A stretch of 52,942 bases of DNA, taken from assembly GCA_964643885.1 (NCBI GenBank), contig CAZXUI010000024.1, forward strand, positions 1 to 52,942. The letters are read 5' to 3'. Under the pieces are notes generated by a model. It ran no database searches and was not told the DNA's origin. It saw only the letters and a program-made list of their open reading frames with translations. This document shows, one piece after another, positions 43,084 to 51,899 of this stretch (within the stretch, counting starts at the first letter, position 1; every line of letters begins with the position of its first letter). Position numbers and translations under genes: made by a program. This DNA is from CAADGL01 sp964643885 (GTDB lineage Bacteria; Planctomycetota; Phycisphaerae; UBA1845; Fen-1342).

Positions 43084-44259
43084 ATGGACTTCACCACGCC
43101 GCAACTCATCCCGACACGCCCCACGCTCGGCGAGCTCCGGCCGGGCCAGCCCGCCGACGACGGCCGGCCAAGAGTCGCGGCCGGCGTCTGCCATGCGCTC
43201 CTGGCGTTTGATATCGGACTATCCGTCGATCTGAACGACGCCGAACGGCGGCTCACCGCCCTGACGCAGCGCGAGACCATCGCCCACCGCCGCCGGGCGC
43301 CGCAGTACTTCGCGTTCAAGCCCGCCCCGCTGCGAATCACCGCCGCGGCCGACCCGATCTCCCTCGGCCGCTACGCGACGCACTCGACCCTCGATCTCGT
43401 GCTGTACGACTTCGGCGCCGCCTCGGTCGCGTTCGCCATCCCGATCGCCGGACCGCTCTCGGACCTGCTTGCGCTGGCCAACGACCTCTATGACAACCCG
43501 CGCCTGCTCGCGGCGGCACGCGGCTTCGTGGAGCAGACGCTGCGCGCGATCGCGCCGGCCGTCAGCAAGCCCTGCATCGCACCGTTCGTCGAGGACTATG
43601 CGATCTACCAGATCGAGCGGCTCGAGCCGGCCGTCGATCCCGCCCGGCTGATCGCCGAGCACGGCGGCATTCTTTCGCAGATCCTGCGAGCGGAATCCGA
43701 GCCGCTTTCGCGGCCTGAGGTCGACGAAGCGCTCTCCTGCCGGATGTCGTTCCGTCCGGACGACATGTCGATTCTGGACTGGAATGCGGCGCTGCTGTTC
43801 GACCGCGACGCGACCGACATCCGCGCCGTGCTGGAATACTCGAACGTCGAACTGCTCGAGATGCGCTATCTCGACGACCAGCTCGACCGCGCGCTCGACG
43901 AAGCCTCCGCCGCGTTCGCCAAGCAAAGCTGGCGGCGGCTCACGTCGCGCGCGGCGGACCTGCGCAAGGTCGCGGAGCTCCAGATGGACGCGGCCATGCT
44001 CTTCGAGGGCGTCAACAACGCCCTCAAGCTGCTGAGCGATCAATACCTGGCGCGGCTGTATCGCCTCGCCTCGCAGCGGCTGCACCTGGCTGATTGGGAC
44101 GCGAGTATCCTGCGGAAGCTGAGCACGCTTGAGAGCATCTACGCCAAGATCGCCGATCAGCAGTCGGCCCGGCGAATGGAGCTGCTGGAGTGGATCATCA
44201 TCATCCTGATCGCCGTCTCGATCGGGCTGCCCTTCATCCCGGGCCTGCCCGGGCACTGA
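43084..44259 (+). CDS. RMD1/DUF155-like membrane-tethered protein
   Basis: A 391-residue protein resembling the RMD1/YagE (DUF155) family. The N-terminal half is alpha/beta (FDIGLSVDLNDAERRLTALT, LDLVLYDFGAASVAFAIPIA). The C-terminal half is helical with the family pattern RAVLEYSNVELLEMRYLDDQ, then LDRALDEASAAFAKQSW. The protein ends with one membrane segment, LLEWIIIILIAVSIGLPFIP. Its molecular function is unknown; yeast relatives act in meiotic nuclear division and in mitochondria. The preceding ribosome binding site is weak. Confidence 0.7.
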   Translation: MDFTTPQLIPTRPTLGELRPGQPADDGRPRVAAGVCHALLAFDIGLSVDLNDAERRLTALTQRETIAHRRRAPQYFAFKPAPLRITAAADPISLGRYATHSTLDLVLYDFGAASVAFAIPIAGPLSDLLALANDLYDNPRLLAAARGFVEQTLRAIAPAVSKPCIAPFVEDYAIYQIERLEPAVDPARLIAEHGGILSQILRAESEPLSRPEVDEALSCRMSFRPDDMSILDWNAALLFDRDATDIRAVLEYSNVELLEMRYLDDQLDRALDEASAAFAKQSWRRLTSRAADLRKVAELQMDAAMLFEGVNNALKLLSDQYLARLYRLASQRLHLADWDASILRKLSTLESIYAKIADQQSARRMELLEWIIIILIAVSIGLPFIPGLPGH

Positions 44260-44425
44260 CCGCCCGCCCGGCGCCCCGGCTCGCCGCCGACTTGAGCGCC
44301 CGCGCAGCGCGACGTAGTCTACCGGCGCAGACAGGACCGCCGGCACACGCGGCGGCTCGGCCCGCAGCGCGGGCGACGCAACGGACGCCGGCCGGCCCGG
44401 CGGGCAGCGCGAAGAAAGGCATGAC

Positions 44426-45184
44426 ATGACGCGGCGCGAATTGATGGGAGCGGCGGGCCTGGCAGGCGGGTGGCTGCTGGCGGGCAGTGCGATCGCGCGC
44501 GGGCAGACCGCCTCCCAAACGGGCCAGCCGGCGGGCGACTCGGGCCCGTACGTGCTGCCGCCACTGCCGTATGACTACGCCGACCTCGAACCGCACATCG
44601 ACGCCGAGACGATGAAGCTGCACCACGACGTGCACCACGCGGCCTATGTGCGCGGCGCCAACCAGGCTTTGGCCGAGCTGGCCGCAATGCGCAGCACCGG
44701 CCGCGAATCCTACGAGCGCGTCCGCGCCCTGAGCGACGCGCTGAGCTTCAACCTTTCCGGGCACGTGCTGCACAGCGTCTTCTGGACCAACATGCGCCGC
44801 GAAGGCGGCGGCGACCCGCCGGCCGAAAGCCGGATCGCCAACCTGCTCAACCGCGACTTCGGCTCGATCGACAAGTGGCGCGAGCATTTCGCCTGGGCCG
44901 CGACCAACGTGCAGGGCAGCGGCTGGGGCGTGCTCGGTTACGACCCGGCCGCGCAGCGCTTGCTCGTCGTTCAGGCCGAGAAGCACCAGAACTCCGCCGC
45001 GTGGGGGCTGGTGCCGCTGCTGGTCGTCGACGTGTGGGAGCACGCCTACTACCTGAACTACAAGAACCGGCGGGCCAGCTACGTGCGTGCCTTCCTCAAC
45101 ACCGTCAACTGGCCGGATGTCGAGTCGCGGCTCGCCTCGGCCCTGGGCGACGGTGCACCCTCTCCCGCTCGGAGCCCTGAGTGA
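44426..45184 (+). CDS. exported Fe/Mn superoxide dismutase
   Basis: A 252-residue superoxide dismutase, which converts superoxide to hydrogen peroxide and oxygen. The four metal ligands are present: H66 (MKLHHDVHH), H116 (SGHVLHSVFW), D202 and H206 (VVDVWEHAYYL). A Tat-type signal peptide precedes the enzyme (TRRELMGAAGLAGGWLLAGS), so it probably works outside the cytoplasm. The HQN around 187-189 suits a manganese or cambialistic form, but I cannot fix the metal. The stop overlaps the start of the next gene by 4 bp (GTGA), coupling it to the glycosyltransferase. Confidence 0.93.
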   Translation: MTRRELMGAAGLAGGWLLAGSAIARGQTASQTGQPAGDSGPYVLPPLPYDYADLEPHIDAETMKLHHDVHHAAYVRGANQALAELAAMRSTGRESYERVRALSDALSFNLSGHVLHSVFWTNMRREGGGDPPAESRIANLLNRDFGSIDKWREHFAWAATNVQGSGWGVLGYDPAAQRLLVVQAEKHQNSAAWGLVPLLVVDVWEHAYYLNYKNRRASYVRAFLNTVNWPDVESRLASALGDGAPSPARSPE

Positions 45185-46926
45185 CCCAGCCGTCGCCGCC
45201 TGTCGAGAAACCGGGGCCGGCAGCGGCGCTTTCCGGCGTGCCGGAGACGCCGTGGTGGCTGCTGCTCACGACGATGATCGTCGTGATCGCCCCCGTCATC
45301 ACGCTTTCGCAGCTCGCGGCCCACTGGCGCGTCGATGTCGTCGACGATCAGATGTTCGGCTACTTCGGCTGGCGCATCCTGCACGGCGCCACCGTCTATC
45401 AGGACCTCTGGGACAACAAGCCGCCCGGCATCTACTGGATCAACGCGCTCGGTTTCCTTATCTCCGGCGACCGCTATGCCGGCGTCATCGCCCTCTGCGG
45501 CGTCGCCACCGTCGCCTCGCTCGCCGCTTTCTTCGTCATCTGCGCGTCGGTCTATTATCGCGGCGCCGCCGCTCTCACGACCATTCTGGCCAGCTTCTAC
45601 CTGACCCACGGCTTCTTTCAAGGCGGCACGAACCGCACCGAGACCTTCCTGGTCGCCTTCGAGCTGGTCGCCGTCGCGCTCTACGTCCGCGGCTTCGCCC
45701 GCGACCGGAACTGGAAATGGCTGGTCGCAGGCCTGTGCTGCGGCTGCGCTTTCCTGTGCAAGCAGGTCGGCCTGGCCGCCTGGGGCGTGATGGGGCTGCA
45801 CACCATCCTGCTCGTACTCATGGGTGATCTGAACTGGCGCGTCGGCCTGCGGCGGTGCGTCCTGCTGGCGGTCGGCTGCGCGATCCCCGTCGGCCTCGCG
45901 GCCGCCGCGCTGGCCGCCCAGGGCGCCCTCGACGACGCCATCTACGCCACCTTCGAGTTCAACCAGGCCTATTTCGCGGCCGGAAGCAGCCGCCTGCTGG
46001 ACAACTTCGCCAACCGCTACTGGCTCCGCCAGCACATGGACCCGATCCTGCGCGTGCCGATGCTCCTGGGCGTGGCCGGCGTGCTGCACGCGCTGTTCTG
46101 GTGGGTCCGGCCGCACCTGCGCCCGGCCGACATCGAATCACCGATCAAGCGCTTCGGCGCCGTCTGTCCGCGCTATTTCCTGCTTTTCTGCGGCTGGTTC
46201 GGCGTCGCCTTCTACGGCGCCGTCCTCTCGCCGCACGCGTTCGAGCACTACCTGGTACCGGTGATTCCGCCGCTCATGCTCATCGCCGGCTACACGATCA
46301 ACGTCCTCCGCACCGAAATCGGCACGACCCGCCGCATGCAGCAGCGCATCTGGGTCACGCTCGCCTTCATCGTCATGATCTACGGCGCCGTCAGCGCCTT
46401 CGACCGGCACGTCGAGGAGCTCAGCCAGGTCTGGGTCTATCGCTTCGAGCAGGGCAGGCGGGCCGAGTGGGAGGACCTCGGCGACCAAGTCGCCCGCCTG
46501 ACCCGCCCCGACGAGCGCATCCAGTGCTTCGGCTACATGCCGGGCGTCTATCTGCACGCGCGGCGCCTGAACGCCTCGCGCTACACCACCACGGAGAAGA
46601 TCGGCCAGCTCTACTACACGCCCGAGGCCGAGGCGATCCGCCAGGAGATGATCCGCACGCTCTCGGCCGATCCGCCGGCTGCGATCGTCATGTACGCCGG
46701 CGAATATCTCTTACTGACCAACCCCGGCCTGACCGACGACCCGATCGACTCGCTCGGCCAGTGGCTCGGCCCGTTCCTCAAGCAGAACTACACCGTCGCG
46801 TTCGACTACGTGCCGTCGAACATCTACATCCTCATGCGCAACGACCGCGTTCCGCCCGGTCTCGAGGTGCCTTCCACGCAGGCGGTGATCGAGCGCGTCA
46901 AGACCGCCGAAGAGCCCGTGCCGTAG
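45181..46926 (+). CDS. GT39/ArnT-like membrane glycosyltransferase
   Basis: A 581-residue membrane protein of the dolichyl-phosphate-mannose/ArnT superfamily, which uses lipid-linked sugars outside the membrane. The first luminal loop has the acidic pair VVDDQMFGYFGWRILHGATV and DNKPPGIYWI, standard for the family. About twelve membrane segments follow to residue ~400, then a soluble tail (RLTRPDERIQCFGYMPGVYL, a PMT-like periplasmic domain). The start is GTG, overlapping the dismutase stop. The acceptor (lipid, glycan or protein) is unknown. Confidence 0.88.
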   Translation: MTQPSPPVEKPGPAAALSGVPETPWWLLLTTMIVVIAPVITLSQLAAHWRVDVVDDQMFGYFGWRILHGATVYQDLWDNKPPGIYWINALGFLISGDRYAGVIALCGVATVASLAAFFVICASVYYRGAAALTTILASFYLTHGFFQGGTNRTETFLVAFELVAVALYVRGFARDRNWKWLVAGLCCGCAFLCKQVGLAAWGVMGLHTILLVLMGDLNWRVGLRRCVLLAVGCAIPVGLAAAALAAQGALDDAIYATFEFNQAYFAAGSSRLLDNFANRYWLRQHMDPILRVPMLLGVAGVLHALFWWVRPHLRPADIESPIKRFGAVCPRYFLLFCGWFGVAFYGAVLSPHAFEHYLVPVIPPLMLIAGYTINVLRTEIGTTRRMQQRIWVTLAFIVMIYGAVSAFDRHVEELSQVWVYRFEQGRRAEWEDLGDQVARLTRPDERIQCFGYMPGVYLHARRLNASRYTTTEKIGQLYYTPEAEAIRQEMIRTLSADPPAAIVMYAGEYLLLTNPGLTDDPIDSLGQWLGPFLKQNYTVAFDYVPSNIYILMRNDRVPPGLEVPSTQAVIERVKTAEEPVP

Positions 46927-47146
46927 TCTCCCATCGCGCCGCGCCACGAGGCGGCCGCAGCAGCGGCAGCTCGCGCGGTTGCCGATTTTCGTCTTGGCGC
47001 GCCGCACCGGCCGCAGTATGGTGCCACGCGAACAGGGAATGCCAGCCTGGTCGTTGCGCGGTTACCGGTCGGTTGGGCGGTTTTCCGGCCGCCGCGCTTG
47101 GGTCACGCACTCATCGACGTACAAGACGAAGCGCAAGGAGAACGGC

Positions 47147-47395
47147 GTGAGACTTGCACACTGGCAACTACGCGCGCGGCGCGGCGCTCTGCTCGCATCC
47201 AGCGGTCTGGCACTCGCGTTTCCATTCGGCTCGTGCGATTTCGGGGAGTTCGAGGCCACATCCACAGTCACACTCGACGGGCGCGAAGTCGTCACCTTCC
47301 TGGTCCGCTCCGCGCTGCTCGGCCCGCTCGAGCAGCTCATCGACCAGGGCATCGACTACGCCTTCGACCGGCTCACCGGCGAAGAGGATCCTTAG
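47147..47395 (+). CDS. small exported hypothetical protein
   Basis: An 82-residue protein from a GTG preceded by AAGGAG. The N-terminus (RARRGALLASSGLALAFPFG) is a signal peptide. The mature part, GEFEATSTVTLDGREVVTFL and LGPLEQLIDQGIDYAFDRL, is a short beta strand and a helix, ending at TGEEDP. I recognise no family. It lies 142 bp before the DUF481 barrel gene on the same strand. Confidence 0.65.
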   Translation: MRLAHWQLRARRGALLASSGLALAFPFGSCDFGEFEATSTVTLDGREVVTFLVRSALLGPLEQLIDQGIDYAFDRLTGEEDP

Positions 47396-47537
47396 TCGCG
47401 ACGCTGCCGGCAGCAGGCGGAGCGGCCGACGGCGCATCGCCCGGCCCGTCCCGCACGGGAGCCGGCCGCGCGGAGCCGGCGCACCCGCGCGTCCGGCCGG
47501 ATGTGGCCTCGTCAAGCGTCGCTGGGCGGATGAAGTC

Positions 47538-48623
47538 ATGCCCCGAAGGCTCGTCAACGCATACTACGGTGCGCTGCTCGCGGCGGCCCTCGTCTGCGCG
47601 GCCGGCGCGGATATCGTCACGCTCAGCGACGGCAGCCGCCTGATCGGCCGGGTAGAGCGGCTGGCCGACGGCAAGCTCGTGCTGCATACCAAGTTCGCCG
47701 GCACGATTGAGCTCGACAGCGCCATGATCACGCAGATCGAGACCGACGAGCGCGTCAACGTCGGCATGACCAGCGGCGACGTGCTCGTCGGCAAGGTCGA
47801 GTGGAAGCCCGAAGTCGACCGCATCGTCGTGCAGACCGAGATGGGCGGCATCCCGATCCTGCCCGAGAAGATCCACGCCATCTGGCCCGAGGGCGAGAAG
47901 AACCCCGAGCTGCTCGCGCTCGAGCAGCAGATGAAGAAGATCGAGTCGGACATCCTCGCCAAACAGCCCAAGTGGTCGGCCACCTTCGAGGCCGGATTCG
48001 TCATGCAGGAGGGCAACACCGACTCCGTCGACTTCCGCGGCAAGGGCGAGCTGCGCCGCAAGAGCGAAACCGACCTGCTGCGCTTCTACGTCTCGGGAGA
48101 ATACGGCGAGAACGACGATGTCCGCGACGCCGCCGAGGTCATCGGCGGAGCGTACTACGAATACTCGTTCACGCCGCGTTTTCTCTGGTTCGCCCGCGGC
48201 GAGCTCGAATATGACGAGTTCGAGAATCTCGATCTGCGGGCGACGATCTCGACCGGCCCGGGCTTCTACTGGATCCGAGAGGAGTGGCACGAGCTGAAAA
48301 CCGCCGTCGGCCCGGGCTTTCGCCACGAGAGCTTCATGGACGGCAGCAGCGCCAGCGAGGCGATCCTCGATGCGTCGCTGAACTACCGCCTCGACATCGT
48401 CCCCTGGCTGCGCTTCACCGATGACCTGAGCTACACCCCGACCTTCGACGAGTTCCGCGACTACCGGCTCGTCAACGACAGCGCGATCACGATTCCCCTC
48501 GGTGATCAGGACACGTGGAAGCTGAAGTTCGGCGTGCTGCTCGAGTACGACTCGCTACCGCAACCCGGCGTCGAGCGGCTCGACCGCACCTACTACGCTA
48601 ACCTGGTGCTTGAGATCAAGTAG
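47538..48623 (+). CDS. DUF481-type outer membrane beta-barrel protein
   Basis: A 361-residue exported protein. A signal peptide (NAYYGALLAAALVCAAGA) is followed by a small SH3-like or beta domain (DIVTLSDGSRLIGRVERLAD) and a helical linker (LLALEQQMKKIESDILAKQP). From about residue 150 come the alternating strands of a DUF481/YdiY-like barrel: ATFEAGFVMQEGNTDSVDFR, ETDLLRFYVSGEYGEND, then FLWFARGELEYDEFENLDLR, ending in YYANLVLEIK. The last residue is not aromatic, which is atypical for Omp barrels. Function unknown. Confidence 0.85.
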   Translation: MPRRLVNAYYGALLAAALVCAAGADIVTLSDGSRLIGRVERLADGKLVLHTKFAGTIELDSAMITQIETDERVNVGMTSGDVLVGKVEWKPEVDRIVVQTEMGGIPILPEKIHAIWPEGEKNPELLALEQQMKKIESDILAKQPKWSATFEAGFVMQEGNTDSVDFRGKGELRRKSETDLLRFYVSGEYGENDDVRDAAEVIGGAYYEYSFTPRFLWFARGELEYDEFENLDLRATISTGPGFYWIREEWHELKTAVGPGFRHESFMDGSSASEAILDASLNYRLDIVPWLRFTDDLSYTPTFDEFRDYRLVNDSAITIPLGDQDTWKLKFGVLLEYDSLPQPGVERLDRTYYANLVLEIK

Positions 48624-48653
48624 ACCGCCACCTTCGGCCGCCGGCCGCGCGGC

Positions 48654-49058
48654 TCACTCCGGCCGAAGCTCGACGCCGAACTCCACGCCGACCTCGAACG
48701 TCGCCGTCAATACGCGCCGCGTGTGCACCACCCGCCCGAGCATCACGACCGGCTCGCCGTCCACGTGCGGAAAGAGCACCTCGACCGCGGCCCCGGGCGC
48801 CAGCTCACGCGCGAGCCGAACGGCCAACCCGCGGGCAGACAGATTTACCGTCTCCCCCACCAGCGCCATCGCCGACCCCGACGATTCATCGGTCACCCGC
48901 ACCCGGCACGGAACCCGGTGCGACGTACGTCGCTGTCGCCCCGGAGCCTGTCCCCGCATCCGGCCGCCCGCACCCGACGCCGCAGGCAGCACGGCCGCGC
49001 CGGCCGTCGCGGCCGCCAGAAACGTCTCGCCTCGGGGCTCGAGCTGAAGGGGGTTCAT
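48654..49058 (-). CDS. PilZ domain protein, likely c-di-GMP binding
   Basis: A 134-residue protein. After an Ala/Gly-rich start it has the PilZ switch RRTSHRVPCRVRV (RxxxR type) and the second motif TVNLSARGLAVRL (D/NxSxxG), the residues that bind cyclic di-GMP. The rest is a single beta barrel (VEVLFPHVDGEPVVMLGRVV). No other domain is attached, so it probably acts through a partner. It converges with the DUF481 gene, 30 bp apart. Confidence 0.88.
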   Translation of the reverse strand: MNPLQLEPRGETFLAAATAGAAVLPAASGAGGRMRGQAPGRQRRTSHRVPCRVRVTDESSGSAMALVGETVNLSARGLAVRLARELAPGAAVEVLFPHVDGEPVVMLGRVVHTRRVLTATFEVGVEFGVELRPE

Positions 49059-49128
49059 GCGCGTACTATCGGTCGATCCGCGGGTAAGGCTTTATTCCCG
49101 GCGGCCTAGCGGTGAGCCGCCAGGAGCG

Positions 49129-49207
49129 GGTGACAAGTGACGGGTGACAGGTGACATGTGACGGGTGACATGTGACGGGTGACAGGTGACAGGTGGCAGG
49201 TGGCAGG
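49129..49207. repeat. GTGACAGG-type tandem repeat, longest copy
   Basis: About ten consecutive 8-mers of the form GTGAC(A/G)(G/A/T)G, degenerating to GTGGCAG at the end. Longest array of this family in the window. Confidence 0.88.
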
Positions 49208-49263
49208 TCGCGGCGTGGCCGGCGTTCGCGCGGGACCGCGATCAGAATCGGCCGCGCCTGAAA

Positions 49264-49314
49264 TGGGGGACCGGTCTCTGACCGGTCACTGGACGACCGG
49301 TCTCCGACCGGTCG
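49264..49314. repeat. GACCGGTC palindrome repeat, full copy
   Basis: TGGGGGACCGGTCTCTGACC through to GACCGGTCG. Four intact GACCGGTC palindromes at spacings of 11, 15 and 11 bp, the best preserved copy of the long form. Confidence 0.95.
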
Positions 49315-49337
49315 CTCTTGCCTGTTTAGGAAAAGAA

Positions 49338-49384
49338 CGTAGCCGGTGGCTTGAAGCCACCCGAGAGCTCATCCCCCCACGTCG
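49338..49384. repeat. dispersed hairpin repeat, copy 2
   Basis: CGTAGCCGGTGGCTTGAAGC then CACCCGAGAGCTCATCCCCC and CACGTCG. Diverged copy of the element at 1361-1407, stem GTGGCTT / GAAGCCAC preserved. Confidence 0.75.
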
Positions 49385-49498
49385 CCTGATCGGCCTGCGG
49401 CTGGGACCGCGGCAGTACTGGGACAACGCCGACCCGCGCTCCGTTCCCCGCGGACGGCCGCCCTGATCTCACGGCTCTACGTCCGCCGCAAGCGTGGG

Positions 49499-49780
49499 TC
49501 ACCCGGCCGCCGGTTCCGGCACGTCGCTGAGAATCTCGAAGCGCGTGTACTGGTCGACCGTCAGCGTGGTGAGCTCGCCGTCCTCCTTGCGCAATCGGAC
49601 CCGCCACAGCCAGAAGCGGTCATCCTTGCCGTGGGCGAACCAGCTCCCCGTCTTCTCCGCCGTCACCGCCACGACCGTCCCGACAACCTCGTTGGTCCAG
49701 TTGCCCTCGCGGCGGTCCACTTCCTGAAACACGCGGATCTTCTGTCCCGGCTTGAGCACGCTCTGCGGCGCTCCATTCAT
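49499..49780 (-). CDS. small conserved-looking hypothetical protein
   Basis: A 93-residue soluble protein rich in charged residues, probably a small beta barrel: LKPGQKIRVFQEVDRREGNW, then VVGTVVAVTAEKTGSWFAHG and RFWLWRVRLRKEDGELTTLT. GGGAGG precedes the ATG. It lies 34 bp downstream of the VWA gene on the same strand and probably belongs to that operon. I recognise no family. Confidence 0.7.
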   Translation of the reverse strand: MNGAPQSVLKPGQKIRVFQEVDRREGNWTNEVVGTVVAVTAEKTGSWFAHGKDDRFWLWRVRLRKEDGELTTLTVDQYTRFEILSDVPEPAAG

Positions 49781-49814
49781 CGCTTGTTCATCCTCCCGCC
49801 CCTCAGGCGGTGCG

Positions 49815-51869
49815 TCAGATCATCACGCGGCGATTGTAGATGTACCACTCGATCATGAGAATCAGCAGCGCCGCGCCTACGAACCAGCGCCACACCTCCG
49901 GCGTCGAGGTCCGAATCGCCTCGCCCTGCGCCACGTTCACCCCGCCCACCGTCATGGATGTCGGTGTGATCCGGCTCTCGTGCGGGTCCTCCAGATTCAC
50001 CGCCACGAGGTCTCGCCCCTCGACGCCCGGCTGAACCTGGTACACACCGGCGCGGTTCGTCCCGGCGAAGCGGGCCACGCCATCCTCCCCCACCGGCACC
50101 TCGCTCGTCCGCCCGGCCGGATCAACCACCCGCACGCTCGATACGTTCGCCGGCGCGGGAATCCGCACGCTCGACCCGGGCGCCAGCGACGCCTGCTCCT
50201 CGATCGTGCCGCCGCTGCCGAGGTACCGCAGGGCATTGTACGCGAAGATCGGGAAGCCCGATTGCAGGAACCAGTTCGTATCCTCGACCGCGAACGTCAG
50301 AATCAGAAACTGCCGCCCGTCGCGCGAATAGCGCGCCAGCAGCGGCCCGCGCGGACCCTCGGCGATCTTCTCGGCCGTCTGCGGCAGCCGCAGCTCGAAC
50401 CCCCGCGCGGCGATAATCGGCTCCATCGCCACGTTGCGGAGCAGCGCGTGCGTCTCGTCCCACCACATCACCGCGTGATTGGCCAGCTCCTCGCCGCGCT
50501 CGACGTTCTCCACCTTCGGCACGCAGCCGATGAACAGGTAGTTCCCCGCCGGCAGCCGGGCCGTGTCGTGCTTGTCGAAGATCACCACGTCGAACAGGCA
50601 CTGGCCGTTCACCTCCAGCTCCGCCGCAGGCTTGCTCTCATACTGCTGCGGCGTCCAGTAGGTCAGCTTCTCGATCGGCTGGCCGACCAGCGCGCTCTCC
50701 AGAAAGAAGTTCCCCGCACTGACCAGCAGCACCTGTAGCCGCCGCGGCGCGGGCACCACCGCGAAGGCACGATTGTCGAACTCCAGCGCGTCGCCACGCG
50801 CCAGCCGCGCCTCGACCAGCCCCGACGTCGGCATCGTCAACTCGAACGTCAGCGAGACCGCATCACGGCTCTCATTCTCCTCCGCCGGCGACGGCACCGC
50901 CGCCCCGGCCGCCTCCTCGCCCTCCGCCCCGGCCGCATCCGGCCGCGACCGCGCCCGCGCCGGACCCAGCTCCACCGTCTGCACGCTGCTGAGCGACATC
51001 GCCGCCGGGCCCGCGCCCACGTACAGCGAGAGATCCGACGTCACCGCCTCGGGCCCGAAGTTCTGCACCTGGAGGAATACGCTCAGCTCCTCCGGCCGCT
51101 CGTAGTTGCGCTGCAATCGCATCGCCGTGATGCCGGCGTTGTCGCGCTGCTGGCCGATGCGGATCTGCTCGATCGACCCCGAGCGCAGCACGATCTGATC
51201 CAGGTCGGCGATGTTCCCGTCCGTCATCACGACCAGCCGCGAGGCCGGCGCATCGACGTTCGGCCGCATCTCGACCCGCGTGATCATCGAGTACGCCTCG
51301 GCCAGCTCCAGCGCCTCGCGCAGGTGCGTCGGTCCGTCGGTCGGCTCGATCGCCTCGATCAACGGAATCAGGTCGCTCGTGTTAGTCGTAAAGGGCGAGA
51401 CGATCGTCGCCCGGTCGGCGAAGGCGATCACCATGGCGCGGGTCGCGTCCTGCGGCCCGGAGAACGAGAACCACGAGCTGCCCGTCCGGTTCAGCGTGCG
51501 GACCAGCCGCACCGCCTGGTCCTTGGCGATCTCCAGCCGCGTCTGCTCCCCCTCGCGCGTGTTCATCGACCCCGACCGGTCGATCAGAATCACCACGCTC
51601 TTCTCGTTGCTGATCGTCGACTGCACCACCGGCCGGGCCAGCGCCACGGCACACGCCAGCAGCACCAGCAATTGCAGAAACAGCAGCAGGTTCTTCCGCA
51701 GCCGCTGGAACGGCGCGTTGACCTGAAGGTCCTGCACCGCCCGCTTCCACAACAGCGTCGACGAGATGGTCTGCTCCCGCCGCCGCAGCTTCAGAAAGTA
51801 GAGCAGCAGCAGCAGCGGCACCGTGATGGCCGCCGCGGTGATCAGCACCCAGGGTTGAAGCAGGTTCAT
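49815..51869 (-). CDS. BatA-like membrane protein with VWA domain
   Basis: A 684-residue protein of the BatA/aerotolerance type. Two N-terminal membrane segments (TAAAITVPLLLLLYFLKLRR and LLLFLQLLVLLACAVALARP) flank a conserved RRREQTISSTLLWKRAVQDL segment. A VWA domain follows with an intact MIDAS, DRSGSMN (D97, S99, S101). A long periplasmic region of beta domains runs to a last membrane segment, FVGAALLILMIEWYIYN. Such proteins work with DUF58 and MoxR-ATPase partners. The DUF58 gene is 30 bp upstream here. Confidence 0.88.
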   Translation of the reverse strand: MNLLQPWVLITAAAITVPLLLLLYFLKLRRREQTISSTLLWKRAVQDLQVNAPFQRLRKNLLLFLQLLVLLACAVALARPVVQSTISNEKSVVILIDRSGSMNTREGEQTRLEIAKDQAVRLVRTLNRTGSSWFSFSGPQDATRAMVIAFADRATIVSPFTTNTSDLIPLIEAIEPTDGPTHLREALELAEAYSMITRVEMRPNVDAPASRLVVMTDGNIADLDQIVLRSGSIEQIRIGQQRDNAGITAMRLQRNYERPEELSVFLQVQNFGPEAVTSDLSLYVGAGPAAMSLSSVQTVELGPARARSRPDAAGAEGEEAAGAAVPSPAEENESRDAVSLTFELTMPTSGLVEARLARGDALEFDNRAFAVVPAPRRLQVLLVSAGNFFLESALVGQPIEKLTYWTPQQYESKPAAELEVNGQCLFDVVIFDKHDTARLPAGNYLFIGCVPKVENVERGEELANHAVMWWDETHALLRNVAMEPIIAARGFELRLPQTAEKIAEGPRGPLLARYSRDGRQFLILTFAVEDTNWFLQSGFPIFAYNALRYLGSGGTIEEQASLAPGSSVRIPAPANVSSVRVVDPAGRTSEVPVGEDGVARFAGTNRAGVYQVQPGVEGRDLVAVNLEDPHESRITPTSMTVGGVNVAQGEAIRTSTPEVWRWFVGAALLILMIEWYIYNRRVMI

Positions 51870-51899
51870 CGGGTCATTCGGACGCCGGCGCCCCCCGTG

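Larger units (their letters stand above)
49059..49498. other. repeat-rich intergenic region
   Basis: Three repeat families lie side by side here: GTGACAGG run (49129-49207), GACCGGTC repeat (49264-49314) and hairpin repeat copy 2 (49338-49384). No gene is supported. Confidence 0.75.

Noticed and set aside
48624..48653. Terminator between DUF481 and PilZ genes
   Set aside because: GC-rich and partly self-complementary, but only short imperfect stems; not distinct from background.
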